A DNA stretch of 64,000 bases. Origin: Umbilicaria muhlenbergii. Taxonomy: Eukaryota > Ascomycota > Lecanoromycetes > Umbilicariales > Umbilicariaceae. Under the pieces are notes generated by a model. It was given only the letters and a program-made list of their open reading frames with translations, was not told the DNA's origin and did no database searches. Positions 22,175 through 33,724 of the stretch are shown piece after piece (the first letter of the stretch is position 1; each line of letters opens with the position of its first letter). The DNA is taken from NCBI GenBank assembly GCA_000611775.1, contig KK106983.1, forward strand, positions 4,144,808 through 4,208,807, written 5' to 3'. Both the position numbers and the translations under genes were made by a program.

Positions 22175-23323
22175 ATTTTGGTAGCCTTCGTTGGAGGTTG
22201 CAAGGTTGCTAGTAGGGTCTGTTCTGTGCTTTCATATTAGCACTGACAAGCTGCTTAACAAAGCTGCGAATACCAAGGGAGAAGATTCTCTGATACGAAG
22301 GCAGTCATTGCTCAAGAGGTGGACTCGACTGACCTTTCCTTTATGCAAGATTGAAAATGCGTAGGCAGCGCGACTGTTGGGCTGTGAAGGGTTTTGATAA
22401 GATGAAGAACTATTCAGGCCACAGGCGATCACCGCAGCACTCAGTTCAGAGTCGTAGAGTGTCCCCGCAGCGTGCAGTAAAGTACCTGGCTACCTGCTCT
22501 GATGTACCAATTGCGATACAAACTTCATGTAGAATGAACACAAGCTGAGCGGTGGAGGAAGACGGTGAGATTCGGGCTTTGTGGGCATTAGGTCATAAGC
22601 GATTTTCGTTTTGTTAATGATGGAACGAGAGAGGACTACTCTGATGGGTTGCTGGCGAGTCAGCTTTGGAGCTAGTATCAAAAAAGCGGCCGGGATTTCC
22701 GCCACCACGCCTGTACTGGAGTCGTATAATTCTCCAAGCAACAACAGGCACTTGAACTCGGGGGAGAAGCTGCAGCACATATGCTGGGCCTTGACATGGC
22801 CTGGGCAGACTTGCTCCCATATCAGATCCACTCACCAATGTTCCCTCCCCATATGCGCATGCAAGCACTTGGATATCCAGCAATGAATCCTGCCCAAAAT
22901 CTTTCCCGCCGCTAATCCACCTATTTTCTGGCTCGGGAGAATCGATGGAGGCCACGCAACGAGGAATCGAGACTGCCCGAGAGCCCGGGTTGGCGGCGGC
23001 AGGTGTCGAAGGGAACGGAGATTGGTCGACGGTGGATCAGTTGGAAGAACGGGAACCCAATCCCGCTGTGACTGTGAGGTGAGACGGTCGAGCGGCTACA
23101 AGGCACCCGATGTGCAGTGCAATGCGGGACCCAGGCGGCTGATGTCGACAAAGGCAGGGGTCTTGGGGGACGACCGCTTCCGTGTGGTGATGAGTGTGCA
23201 GAGTGCAGTCCCCGAGCGACGCAGGACCTATGGAAGGCACATGAGGCGCAGAATGCAGACAAAGAAGGAGATGACGAAGAGGAGACGGAGGTCATATAAG
23301 GCTGTAACAAGGCGAGTCTATTT

Positions 23324-23361
23324 GAGGCAGAGGCAGAGGCGGAGGCAGAGGCAGAGGCGGG
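23324..23361. repeat. GAGGCA/GAGGCG hexanucleotide microsatellite
   Basis: About six units of GAGGC(A/G) in a row in non-coding, purine-rich DNA upstream of BET2. Confidence 0.75.
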
Positions 23362-23506
23362 AGTCGTGGGTGACCTTTGACTCCCTTACAGTCTTAGTGG
23401 GGAGGCATTCGGAATGTAAGAGTAAGGTAAGAAGAGTCAGACAGGGAGTCAGAGAGACAAGGAGGCCGGGGCCCTGTTGCGTTTAGCACCCTTCGCATAA
23501 GCATCC

Positions 23507-23540
23507 CTTAAGGCTTTAAGGCTTTAAGGCTTTAAGGCGT
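23507..23540. repeat. 8-bp tandem repeat AAGGCTTT
   Basis: Three to four copies of AAGGCTTT, running into the palindrome AAGGTACCTT. Each unit is itself nearly palindromic, so the block could fold. Confidence 0.75.
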
Positions 23541-24017
23541 AAGGTACCTTACGCTATGAGGATGCCCAAGGCTCCCGGGTATGGGCTGCCTCATTCCACC
23601 CCTGGAGGGACCTGGAGGGACCTGAAGGGGGCACTTATGCAGGCACGGTTAGACGCTGACCGGCAAGGTTTGATCGCCCTGGAGCTAACTGGCTGAACTA
23701 CACTAACAGCGGATCACGCAAGCTGAAACCATGGCAGATTCAAGAGCGAACTGGCACGTGCGCCCGCGGGAATGGGACCACTTGACCTACCTTACGATGA
23801 CCTGTCACCCGGTCTCGTGCCTGGAAGAGCGGCGCACCCAACTGAGCTTCATAGACTTTGTTCTGCTAACACAACCCGCCACTCCGATCCTTCTTGAGAG
23901 CAGCAAGAGATTTGCTTCCCGCATTCAGGGGTTCCGAGCCACGCCACCGCATCGATCAGGCTGCCCGCTCTCCTTCAATCAAACCTACACCCCCCGTACT
24001 GCGAGTCTGTGCCGTAT

Positions 24018-25245
24018 ATGTCCCTAGTGTCTGGCCCAGGCAGAGGCGGTGCCGCGGCGAAGGGGCATCTGCCGGATCTGCTCGAGTTACACATCGAGAA
24101 GCATGTCAGGTATATACAGAGTCTCGATACTGTGTGTTGACCGCTTTGACCCTGATGGCGACTGGCCTGACCATCGCGCAATCATAGCGAAAGGATGAGC
24201 TCGAGTATTGGCTGACCGAACACCTTCGTCTGAACGGCGTCTATTGGGGCCTTACTGCTCTACATCTACTCGGCCATCCCGAAGCACTACCACGAGATGA
24301 GACCATCGACTTCGTCTTGTCCTGTCAGCACGATAATGGAGGATTCGGAGCTGCCCCGGGTCACGATGCACACATGTTGTATACAGTCAGCGCCATCCAA
24401 ATCCTTGCGACTATCGATGCAATAGACGAGTTGGAAACACGCGGGAAAGGTGGAAAACTCAAGGTAGGAGCTTGTGAGTCATGGCTTGTTCCGCTGGTGT
24501 TGGCTGTTGCTCACCATGTACAGTCGTTGCAAAGCTTCAAGACCGGACTACAGGGAGCTTTGCCGGTGATGAATGGGGAGAGATCGATAGTCGCTTTCTA
24601 TACGGTGCTCTCAACGCCCTCTCCCTGCTACATCTTACCTCGCTCGTCGACATACCAAAAGCCATAGCCCATGTACAAGCTTGCGCCAACTTCGACGGCG
24701 GATACGGAGTCAGCCCTGGGGACGAATCACACGCTGGACAGGTCTTTACCTGTGTGGGAGCTCTGGCTATCGCTGGTCGGCTAGATCTTGTTGACAAGGA
24801 CCGACTCGGCGGTTGGCTGAGCGAGCGGCAACTTGAGAATGGCGGCCTTAACGGTAGGCCCGAAAAGCTGGAAGACGTGTGCTATAGCTGGTGGGTGTTG
24901 AGCAGTCTGGCAATGATAGATCGACTACATTGGATTGACGGAAAGAAGCTGGCGGGTTTTATATTGAGATGTCAGGTGAGTCGTCGTTCGGAAGTCCAGC
25001 GCGGTTCTGCCGCTCACACTCGGCAGGATCCGGAGCTGGGGGGCCTTGCGGACAGGCCGGGGGATATGGTGGACGTCTTCCATACTCACTTTGGCGTCGC
25101 TGGCTTGAGCCTTCTACAGTATCCGGGACTGAAAGAGGTGGATCCAATCTAGTGAGTACGAAACAGAGCTTGATCATTTTATGGTACTAATTGCATTCTT
25201 AGTTGTATGCCGGCAGCGGTCACCAGACGCATATTGAGTACATGA
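24018..25245 (+). CDS. BET2: Rab geranylgeranyltransferase beta subunit (type II)
   Basis: Five exons: 24018-24131, 24188-24473, 24524-24975, 25027-25151, 25203-25245; 339 residues, all phases consistent. The N-terminus ends [20 protein letters not shown], then [22 protein letters not shown]. Prenyltransferase beta repeats follow: [62 protein letters not shown] (zinc Asp region), [21 protein letters not shown] (zinc Cys) and [18 protein letters not shown] (zinc His), ending [15 protein letters not shown]. These are the zinc-ligand and QW-type repeats of Bet2. With Bet4 (alpha) and Rab escort protein it adds two geranylgeranyl groups to C-terminal cysteines of Rab GTPases. Length matches the family. 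Donor GTGAGT at 24474 was chosen over the earlier GTAGGA because only it keeps [15 protein letters not shown] in frame. Confidence 0.95.
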
Positions 25246-25951
25246 GTATGAAGAATTTAACAATTTCATAATGGCATTTCTCCAGCTGCCACTCTCACTC
25301 TCTGCTCTTACTAACGGCAATCTCCTGCCATCTAATGCCCCACTTTATCCAGTTTGCCACGATATTGGGATACAAGGCAGGAGCAGAACAAACTCCTGGC
25401 GTACTATATCCGCTTCATTACTCTGTGTCGCTCTTGTGTAAGAGCATCATAGCCGCCAGGAAACATCAGTATATGCGCCTATCAACCTGTCACCTCCACA
25501 AGTATCCTTTCTGAAAGTCGGAATTGATTGGCTCGGCTTATGCTACAGTGTCTATTTCTTGTGTCCTCCGATTCACGCATCGAGGTTTAGGGCAAGAATG
25601 ACGCCTATAAATTGTATGGGATCAACAGTGCAATGATTGTCTTGTAATCTGCCTTCCATGAGCAAAGTCCGTCTGTCTGCATTATGTCATTCGGACTGTC
25701 TGCCCGTGCCCGCGGAGTGTTCCTGCTTAGTGAGGATGTCGTCGTTACCCTATCCGGGTATTTGAACCCCATCTTTTTAGCCGATCTTCCTTTGTTTCTC
25801 CTCCACCTCGTCACTTCTGTATCGTCGTCTTACATCTGCACTGTCAGCTACAATCAGTAGGGGAGATTTGCTCAGGCGGTCGAGCAAGAAGCTGCATCAC
25901 CGAGCTCATCTGTTGCTTCCTTGCCCTTTGCATCGCCACGGTCCTCTTGCA
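25246..25951. promoter_or_regulatory. Upstream region of the C2H2-like gene
   Basis: About 700 bp without a gene; a pyrimidine-rich tract (CTTCCTTTGTTTCTCCTCC) lies at about 25785, as is common near fungal transcription starts. No motif I can name. Confidence 0.3.
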
Positions 25952-27940
25952 ATGGCTTCAATCCCTCTCCTTTGCAACATATGTCCCAAGCATCCGAGGT
26001 TCAGCGACATATCTCACTTACTTACACACGTCGGCTCGAAAGGCCACCTATCTCATTACTTCAAACTCCAGGTTCGCAGTCGTCAAGAACCAGCAGCCCG
26101 TGAGCAGCTCAATGCCTATGATCGCTGGTATCAAGACAACGATCTTGAAAAACGACTTTCGGAACGCATGGTCCTGAAGGATTCCAAGAACGCCAGCAAC
26201 CGAAAGAAAGCAGCAAGCGACATCTCACATCTCGAAAAGGCGTCGAAGGCCATGCCAAGCAAGAAAGACTTGCCCGCTAAGACAAAACCCAACCCTGTGC
26301 TTGACCCACAGTTGTCACGACAGCAGCCTCCCTCACAAGTCCTCAGCGGTGAGAATCAGCCTGTGACCGCTTCTGATGCTGCCCTTAAGCATCGCTCGCA
26401 CATTCCACGCATGCAGTTATGGCCCACACCAACTCGTCCGAGGCCCGACCAAGTAGGGTTCCGCTTTTCCGTTCCGTCTTCCAAGTCCAAGATGGCTGCC
26501 ACTCCAGACGTCGCATACGCTCCTAGCAATACCGACTACCACGACTCTATTACAAGTAGCCCTATCCAGTCTTTTTATCCGGATCCTCCCATAACCATAG
26601 ACCAACCGTATTTGGCCGAGCCCATCAGGAGATCCTCGTTCGCCGGCTGCGACAACAATGAAACGGAGATGGATCCAATGACAGACGAGCATCTACCGGA
26701 GGTAGAAGAAGATGAAGTGGGTGGGAATAACAAGCTGAAGGGCGTCTATTGGCCTGGTATGGCCATTTTCGATTCTGCTAGTCCAGACGCCAAGCGAAAG
26801 CGGAACCAGAAGAAGGACGGATCCATTCTTGAGCAGATGGAGCATAACGCAGCGATTGTGGAGCCCATAGAGCTCATCTTTACACCTCATGGCGACTTGA
26901 AGAAGAAAAGGACGATCTCGGGCCGGGTAGAGGACAGCAGCCCATTCAAAGAGGAGACTCCCCGACCTAAAAGATGTTGTTCGAAGTCAAAAGCATATGT
27001 GCTGTCGGAGCTGAGCACCAACAATCCAAGGGAGGCAAGAGCAAAGCGGCCTATCAAGACGGCGGTTCGACAGCCAAGAACACATCACTTTGACTTAGAG
27101 AACCTGTCTAAACGAGCTCTTGCTGCGTTCGACTCTTCGCCAGGCATGGCTGGCACCAAGACTGAAGGCCGTCGTTTCATCCCGACCGCTGACGAAGATG
27201 CCGAGTGGAGGCTAACATTTGGAGACCCGAAGCGGGATCGAAAACGTGGCATCGTTGTGTACGAGGACAACGTCAATCACCAACCCAGGATGCCAGCGCA
27301 TATCGACGGACGGGCACAGGCGTATCCCTTTCTGCAGCACGCGGGGTATAATCAACATGGTCTTCCTTACACCCACGGAATGCCTCTTCTTACTTCAGGT
27401 TTCCATCCTTCAGCAAACATGTTGGGTCACTGTAACCCCGAAAGCGCCAGTACACTAGGGGGACCGAATGGAGCCTATCATCGAACTATCCCGACATATT
27501 TGGGTAAGAAAGGCAACAAAGAAAACATCGAGCCGGTCTTGGACCGCAGCGGTCGAATTGATGATGGAGCGGCCAGCACGAATGCCGAGAGGAGGGCGCA
27601 GCGTTATTTCTCTGTGGAGGGTTCACACAATCCACATTTCTTTCATACTTTACCTTCACATATGGAATTTGGCGCATTCCAAGATTCCGACTTTTACGGT
27701 CATTCTTTCAATCCTTTGACTCTCAGTTTTCAGCAGCAGACTTCTACTGCATATCGTCATTCCTCTCCCTCGTTCACACGCAGGCAAGCCAGAGCTGCGG
27801 CCGGTCCTCTTCGCAGAGCGACCAAGGCAGACGCCAACGAGCCCAGTGAGCAGGGATACTTGCGCGAAGATGCGGGGGAAGAGACAGAAGATGACAATGA
27901 TCGAATGCTTTTCAACGATGAGGCGGGTTGGTCGTCCTGA
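25952..27940 (+). CDS. C2H2-like zinc-finger protein of unknown function
   Basis: Single exon, 662 residues from the ATG at 25952 (MASIPLLCNICPKHPRF). An in-frame ATG at 25868 would add 28 residues of leader-like sequence and is less likely. The N-terminus carries one zinc-finger-like unit, C-x2-C ... HLLTHVGSKGHLSHYFK, the 'HVxSKGH' form seen in RNA/DNA-binding fingers, followed by a charged helix (LNAYDRWYQDNDLEKRLSERM). The rest is low-complexity and basic, with candidate nuclear signals (KRKRNQKKDG, KKKRTISGR, KRDRKRGI) and repeated charged runs, and an acidic tail GEETEDDNDRMLFNDEAG. It looks like a conserved Pezizomycotina nuclear protein I cannot name. A nuclear role is inference from basic patches and the finger. 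Confidence 0.75.
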   Translation: MASIPLLCNICPKHPRFSDISHLLTHVGSKGHLSHYFKLQVRSRQEPAAREQLNAYDRWYQDNDLEKRLSERMVLKDSKNASNRKKAASDISHLEKASKAMPSKKDLPAKTKPNPVLDPQLSRQQPPSQVLSGENQPVTASDAALKHRSHIPRMQLWPTPTRPRPDQVGFRFSVPSSKSKMAATPDVAYAPSNTDYHDSITSSPIQSFYPDPPITIDQPYLAEPIRRSSFAGCDNNETEMDPMTDEHLPEVEEDEVGGNNKLKGVYWPGMAIFDSASPDAKRKRNQKKDGSILEQMEHNAAIVEPIELIFTPHGDLKKKRTISGRVEDSSPFKEETPRPKRCCSKSKAYVLSELSTNNPREARAKRPIKTAVRQPRTHHFDLENLSKRALAAFDSSPGMAGTKTEGRRFIPTADEDAEWRLTFGDPKRDRKRGIVVYEDNVNHQPRMPAHIDGRAQAYPFLQHAGYNQHGLPYTHGMPLLTSGFHPSANMLGHCNPESASTLGGPNGAYHRTIPTYLGKKGNKENIEPVLDRSGRIDDGAASTNAERRAQRYFSVEGSHNPHFFHTLPSHMEFGAFQDSDFYGHSFNPLTLSFQQQTSTAYRHSSPSFTRRQARAAAGPLRRATKADANEPSEQGYLREDAGEETEDDNDRMLFNDEAGWSS

Positions 27941-29876
27941 GTCTGCCAAGGTTGTCTTACGCTGTCGTTCTCAGCACTCTACGTCCTCCAATGGTAAGGA
28001 TCAAGTTCTTTGTTCTGCATATCCATCTCTCTTCATTGCGGCCGAGCTCGTCTTCAGCTCGCTCTTAACATTATTATAGCCTTCAGTAAACTTTGGTTGG
28101 AATGGTGGTCTAAGCAACCGGCCGTGGACGCTTGGAACAGGCTTATGGGATAAGAGAGATAGAGCGCGTTGCTTTGGGTGCTGTCATAAGTTTATTGTGA
28201 TGGAAGCATCGGTGGGTTTTTCATGGCTGTAAGAGATGGCCATTAGCACTCATGACCGGCCTAAGTGTTTAGCATGTATAGAGCACTTTGAACTCAACGA
28301 AGCTTAACCAAAGGTCAAGCATACTATGTCTTCTTTAGATGATTCTCTAGGTGGGGATTATTCGGGGAGCCGAAGTTGGCAAGGTTAAGGTAAAGGTAGG
28401 TACTCGTAGATACGACAGCCTTGTGACTCGTCATCGAGCCCTCGCTTGCGCCAAGCCTTCACCTGCAGCCTCTCAGATCTAAATACGGCTGCGACCAAGT
28501 ATCCTCAACATCGGTCATGGCGAATCGTCAACCTAACCCCCCCAGGTGTTAAACGCTGCACTCCATGAGAGCAGATGGCAATGGCAGACAGCTACGGATT
28601 GTCTGGGCCCAACGGACCAACGAACGCTCCCGAGTACAACTCTCTGCCCGAACGCTTGGCAACGCGCCGTGATACCAACGGCTCAACTGCCTCTATACAA
28701 GGCCTCTATGGATGTTTTAGAAAAGATGGGATAAACAGTGAGGTCAGGCCGGAGCTGTCGAATAGGGCTGTCTTTGAGAGTGGTGGGTGGGTTCGGTATC
28801 TGGAGGTGTCGAAAATGGAGAATGTAGGGCTTTGATTTGAAGACTTTGGGTCGCAATTTTGGAAGTCATCGTTGACTTTGTGATAGGCTGATGACGACAT
28901 CTGAGAAGGCATTTTGGGAGATGGCTGCATCGAATATTCGCTGGCTTGAGAGGTCGTCATCGAGATACTCCCAATCGCAGCAGGAGCACGATGGCTCGAC
29001 GGATAGCTTTCCGATGGACTTTCACGTGAAGGCTCGCGGGTTACAAATGCTGAGGCGGCACCACCACCTGCGGAAGGAGAGATACATCTCTTGTAGGCTG
29101 ACCATGTGACTGTCTCAACCCCGAATCTTACGTGTACTGCGTCAGGTTTTGAAAGCGTGCCGGCTACGACCCAACAGGGTTTGCCGCGACCACATGCTCG
29201 TTATCTCGAGGTCGAGCGCGCGTTAATCTAAATTGTACAACTGTGGAGGCTGCCTTCGATTACAAGGGTGTCTATGCGCAGTACTACAGTTACTCAGACG
29301 ACGACGATGAAACGGCGGGAAGCATCGGTGGGCCCAGACCTCTGCTCCCAACCACTATATTTATCGGCTCGGCCTTAACACATGCCATTGGCACTCGTTC
29401 CGGTGCGGCCAAAGGCGAAGGACTCGACACATCTAGGTTGCAAGAGGTCCTGCTGATGATATTCACAGCTCTTGTGTCACGACGGGCCGTAGGCTCCACA
29501 GCTCGTGATGAGCCCCCGAGTTTCATAAGGTGGTAGTTGAGCTCTTCGGCACGGCTCCTAGGCAGCGTTTTTGGGTTTTTACAGCTTGTGAATATCCTCA
29601 AGCAACGAAATGACTATGACGAGGGCGTGGCACATGAAAAATTGGAGCGACTTGTCTCACGATGCTTTTGGTGCATGTGTCAATCGGGGTGTTCTGACGG
29701 GGCGGTCCTCGAAGTATATAAGGAGGGCTAGAATGCCTTTTGTCGACATCACCATTCGTCCACCATCAACATCCGGTATCATCATCCAATACCATTATCC
29801 AGTACGATTGTCCAGCACCAGCATCCAGCATCCACCACCGTCATCCACTCCATCAATCTCAACAGCACCCCACAAC
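27941..29876. other. Gene-poor interval with small unsupported open frames
   Basis: Nearly 2 kb. Two plus-strand open frames, 28575-28835 (86 codons, MAMADSYGLSGPNGP) and 29243-29536 (97 codons, MEAAFDYKGVYAQYY), could be small genes but have no domain and no splice support; I leave them uncalled. The right end contains the TATA box and leader of the next gene. Confidence 0.35.
29715..29723 (+). promoter_or_regulatory. TATA box (TATATAAGG) of the gene at 29877
   Basis: A strong TATATAAGG lies 160 bp upstream of the start codon, followed by a leader rich in CATCCA/CACCA words. One of the few textbook TATA boxes in the window. Confidence 0.5.
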
Positions 29877-30248
29877 ATGTCCGCCAATTTCGCCAATCAA
29901 ATCGCCGCCCTTCAAAACCAGTTACAAACCGCTGTAGCAAGCTCCAACGCACCAACAGTAGAGGTTCCCGACCGTTCAGAATATGATGATGATATCATCG
30001 CCACCGAAAAGCTGTGGAAAGCCACTAACAAGTACTGGGAACTGGCAATGACAAGGTATAATGTTGCACAGGTGGACTGGATGCAATGTACTAGCAGTAC
30101 TGGATCAGAATCAAACCCAGCGAAGCAGGATTTGGAACGGGCAGAAGCTGCGCGGTGGAAAGCAGACGCGGAGATGTACCAGAGACACTGTACCGCTTAC
30201 CAGTTGCAAGTTGGCATATTGAACGAAATCGTGAGCCTCGGGTTATAA
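29877..30248 (+). CDS. Small alpha-helical unknown protein
   Basis: Single exon, 123 residues, start MSANFANQIAALQNQLQT. I do not recognise it. The sequence predicts almost entirely as amphipathic helix: heptad-like leucine/isoleucine spacing in the first 20 residues, an acidic segment (SEYDDDIIATEKLWKATNKYW), then TRYNVAQVDWMQC and a long charged helix QDLERAEAARWKADAEMYQRHC, ending LNEIVSLGL. No signal peptide or membrane segment. A clear TATA box upstream and a clean ATG context support a real, possibly strongly expressed small gene. Upstream in-frame sequence (from 29610) is leader, not protein. Could be a coiled-coil scaffold or a species-restricted protein. Confidence 0.55.
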   Translation: MSANFANQIAALQNQLQTAVASSNAPTVEVPDRSEYDDDIIATEKLWKATNKYWELAMTRYNVAQVDWMQCTSSTGSESNPAKQDLERAEAARWKADAEMYQRHCTAYQLQVGILNEIVSLGL

Positions 30249-30903
30249 AGTATGATAAGGGATGAACCGTTGTACTAATCAGATGGTAGCTGAAGGTGAT
30301 GTATGCGGCGGCGGAGTCTGTCGGATGGGCAACAGGGGGACAGAGACGTTTGGCTTGAGGATGTGGGGGTATCAGCTTTGGTTCAAGACAAATTGCTGGA
30401 GGATGCAGGACGGGGAGTTCAGTGTGAGAATGTTGGTACTGATTCTGCTTTGGGAGCGATTGTTGTAGCCTGCGGGACAGGGAAGTTTGGTGCGAAGACA
30501 GCATTGCTGATTCTGGCTTTGGATGAGTTGTTGTGAGAGGCGGGACATGGAATTCTGTGCAATGATATTTTCTTGCGAGCAATTGTAATTGTTGCAGCAA
30601 TCCACAAGCCGCAGGACGGACTTTCCTAGAAACGGTTGAGGCTTGAATGATCCTCAGTAGTGAAGCCCCCAATGTTGCGATGACATATTTGGTAGCATGC
30701 ACTATGAGAGTACATGAAGATCAGTGAATATTCCTCATGTATCCCTCCTGCTTGGTGTATCACTAAAATTAACGGCTTGATCTTGAGTAACAAAGTATGC
30801 AATCAGTTTCAGAAGTGACACTCAGAGGACCCTCTGCAACAACCATCAGCTTCATCACAATGAGTGACTACTATAAACAGTAGCTGAACACGTCACTGCT
30901 TGA

Positions 30904-31008
30904 AAGATTGAAGACAGATTGAAGACAAATTGAAGACAGATTGAAGACAGATTGAAAACAGATTGAAGATGAATAAAAGACAGATAAAAGACAGATAAAA
31001 GACAGATG
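30904..31008. repeat. 12-bp tandem array (GATTGAAGACAG / GATAAAAGACAG)
   Basis: About nine imperfect 11-12-bp units: first the GATTGAAGACAG form, then, after a GATTGAAGATGAATAAAAGA transition, the GATAAAAGACA form. The order suggests one unit mutated and then re-amplified. Confidence 0.85.
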
Positions 31009-31530
31009 AGACGTTGTAGTATCATATGTAGGCAATACTGAGATGAGAAAATCATAAAGGTCTGTCATAGTAGTCTTTCGACTCACCGCACAGACAAACT
31101 GAAACACACACAAAAAAGAACACTGCATCATGATTTCTATGTAACTCATTGGGTCTAGGTTAGTATAACAAACATACAAGTAGGGCGAGTTTTATACGAT
31201 GAAGTCCTGCAGACCAAAAACCACTTGGGTGCCTGCACTTGACGTGCAAGCCGCACGCTATGAGCGCACTTGCTTATCCAGGTATGCGGGCGCTTGTGAA
31301 GTGCTTATACTGTGACACTTCAAACTGATCAAACCCAAGGTAAGCGCACTCCCTGAGGAAGTAGCCTCACGAAGGGAATCCCAGTAGCCATGTGACAAAG
31401 TACGAGTGCAAGGTTGGAAGTGTTGGTTGCCAAATAAGTGACCTCATACAAGGCGCCTTCAAAAAAAACACCTCTACTCTCTAGGTACATTAACACCCCT
31501 CAACTCTTTATGTGAGTACGGATCTCTCTT

Positions 31531-31790
31531 ACCTACCTCAAACTACCTTACCCACTTGCTACGCTCGTCCATAATCTTAATTCTGAGACCGCAAGGCCCG
31601 CCCCCCACAGAGAGGGTGAAAGCGGGTGTAACAACACAAGTAAAACAACTGTGCTGATCAAGGAGCCAATAATAAAACAATCACGAGCAGTGAAGATATC
31701 ATCAAAGGATGACGAGTAGGAACTTAACCCCAAGCCTGACTTTCAGCAGAGTTGCGGTATCAATATAGCCAAGTATCGAAGTTTTTCCAA
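31531..31790 (+). repeat. Interspersed repeat, copy C
   Basis: Second genomic copy of the family seen at 16170-16440, same orientation, roughly 60-70 percent alike by eye across about 250 bp, with the AGCGGGTGT, GTGCTGATCAA and TAGGAACTTAACCCC blocks conserved in order. Non-coding. Confidence 0.6.
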
Positions 31791-31851
31791 CCCCGCCCGT
31801 ATCGCAGTCTGAGTTATCGCCCAAGGGCTCTCCAAACCAAGTCCTCCATGA

Positions 31852-32523
31852 CAGAAAACCCTAGACCCACAGCTGGCTCAGCCACTCCATAGCTCCACCC
31901 CTTCGTACGAGGTCAATCCACACCGAGAACCACCCGGTCCCCAAACGATAACGCTCGACGAGATCTACAATTCCGCACCTGAAATATTGTGGGCATCTGT
32001 TGCAGTCACGTGCCAGCCACTCCCGCCACCATCACATGCACATCCTACCTTACCCAACCTCGAAACGAACCCGAACCCCCACAACCCAACCCAGAGAAAT
32101 GTGGAATTGGGACCCAATACATATAACACAATTCCGGTAGACTCCAAGCGCGTTTTCGAGGCGGTATTTTTCAAAGGCCGTGTGGAGGCTGCTTTTCCCG
32201 AGTCCCCGTTTTCATCGACGACGCATATAGACAGACCACTCCCCTCTACCAATCCAATCGAGGCAACCCGTCGAGTTACCCAACCCAGATCTAATCCAAG
32301 TTGGCTCGACCTGGAAAGAACCGCTTTGTTCGCCTGGTGGAATGAATGTGATTATACGACAGCTGAGGCAGTATACGGGCCATGGATCGAGGAAGCGGCG
32401 GTGGAGGGTGAGGGCGTGGGGAAGGGGTGGGGGTGGGTGACTCTGGTGATATACAATGGACAACGGGTACACTTCAACAGCCCCAACAAAAAAGGGGGTG
32501 CAGTAGGGATATTCGCCGCATGA
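31852..32523 (+). CDS. Possible unknown gene, start unresolved
   Basis: An open frame of 223 codons from 31852 to the stop at 32521-32523. It has no ATG near its left end, so an upstream exon or a later start would be needed. The readable protein includes TLDEIYNSAPEILWASVAV, an Asn/Pro-rich stretch, VFEAVFFKGRVEAAFPESP, and a tryptophan-rich end (FAWWNECDYTTAEAVYGPWIEEA, GWGWVTLVIYNGQRVHF). The final part looks more protein-like than random. The opposite strand also has open frames of 86-95 codons across it. No family recognised. Confidence 0.3.
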   Translation, partial: QKTLDPQLAQPLHSSTPSYEVNPHREPPGPQTITLDEIYNSAPEILWASVAVTCQPLPPPSHAHPTLPNLETNPNPHNPTQRNVELGPNTYNTIPVDSKRVFEAVFFKGRVEAAFPESPFSSTTHIDRPLPSTNPIEATRRVTQPRSNPSWLDLERTALFAWWNECDYTTAEAVYGPWIEEAAVEGEGVGKGWGWVTLVIYNGQRVHFNSPNKKGGAVGIFAA

Positions 32524-33724
32524 AAATTCTCAGATCGAAGGAAGCGTCATAACCTCATTTTCTACCAAGAGAACCATGAGAAGACAAGGGGGGAAATAGT
32601 AGAGCTGTTGGACGGACAAGTGGAGAGACGTGTTCACCTAGTCTGGTCTTAAGAGTCGCCAGCCGCTGATAGTGGAGAGTCCCAAAGTCCACGATTTTGC
32701 TATCGGTGGCTAACCAGGTAGCACAAGCTATCAAAAACCAATGGTCACGGGCTGGTGCCTTCTCTAGGATACGGCCATATACAACCTCCGGCCACGCCCA
32801 GCGAATACTCCTAGACTCCTCTATGTGATGATGGACTGTAGAAGGTTAGCTAGAGCTCCCGAGAAAACCACGGTGCGGCAACAGGGAAGGGCACGGGCTG
32901 TCTCAGAAGAATGACTGATTTTTTAATCTCATTGGCGTACCAGACTTGATGCGCCATCGACCATTAAAACATAGAAAATTTGGATCATCATGGATAGCAG
33001 GATTGACTAGCTTGGGGGAGAATAAAGGCTTGGATACTTACCTCTTCTAAGTAACGGAGACCGTAAATGGAATGAAGACCGAACATGAAGACAGTGCATG
33101 GGATACAGATCCTGACCTTCGGCGCACACGAGAGATACCGGCGATGGATTCTGGTTGCACTGGTCGTTAGCAAGCGCTCTCCGCTGTCCGATTTTGCTAT
33201 GCAGTAAGAATACTGAAGTGGCTCAGAGTCAATTTGAAATTAGTTATTCGTGCACCGAGTCCCGTAAGAGACTCTCACCTTGTGTGGGTGTAATTTGTCA
33301 TCATTGCCAGCGATAGGATACGAGGACTGATATTCAGGGAATCCAATAGCATGTACACGTACCTGGCGGAGTAATTCTAGCCTGAGCAGGTCGAGATGGT
33401 TATCAAGCCTAGCATTCGCAGGTCAGCGAATGCTTGAGCAGTCAAAGATAATGAAAACGTAAGGGATGTGACGTGTCTCAGAGTCTAATTATTAAAAACA
33501 ATCATGGCGAAAGCTCTTTGAATGAATTCTGACAATTTTTCATCATAGACGGTAGATAGAAGGGGATTGGGTGGCGTACCATGATCTTGCTGGACAGAGT
33601 CGAATGCTATGATGACCGGGTGGATGCAATGGTCACGGTCGAAGAACGCGCATCGCCGCCCAGCATCGCTCCGAAGGCTGCTACCAAGGGCTAGTGTCCA
33701 GCGGCAACTGAAGATCTTGGTGCA
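32524..33724. other. Gene-free interval
   Basis: About 1.2 kb downstream of MSH3 and of the uncertain frame at 31852. I see no gene, repeat or RNA that I can support. Confidence 0.4.

Larger units (their letters stand above)
22175..24017. other. Long upstream interval of RhoGAP and BET2, with simple repeats
   Basis: Divergent spacer of about 1.8 kb. The left part (22200-22960) may contain unresolved 5' exons of the RhoGAP gene on the minus strand: readable pieces include ACGLNSSSSYQNPSQPNSRAA and MASIDSPEPENRWISGGKDFG. The rest is GA-rich and holds the tandem repeats annotated at 23324 and 23507. Confidence 0.4.
30249..31851. other. Gene-free interval with tandem and interspersed repeats
   Basis: No gene recognised. 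Contains the GATTGAAGACA tandem array (30904-31008) and a copy of the interspersed repeat (31531-31790). Short open frames on the minus strand at 30855-31179 are just translations of the tandem array. Confidence 0.45.

Noticed and set aside
23022-23486. 154-codon Arg-rich frame
   Set aside because: Produced by the purine-rich GAGGCA microsatellite and its flanks.
28575-28835. 86-codon frame MAMADSYGLSGP
   Set aside because: No homology I know, no splice or promoter support; left as uncalled.
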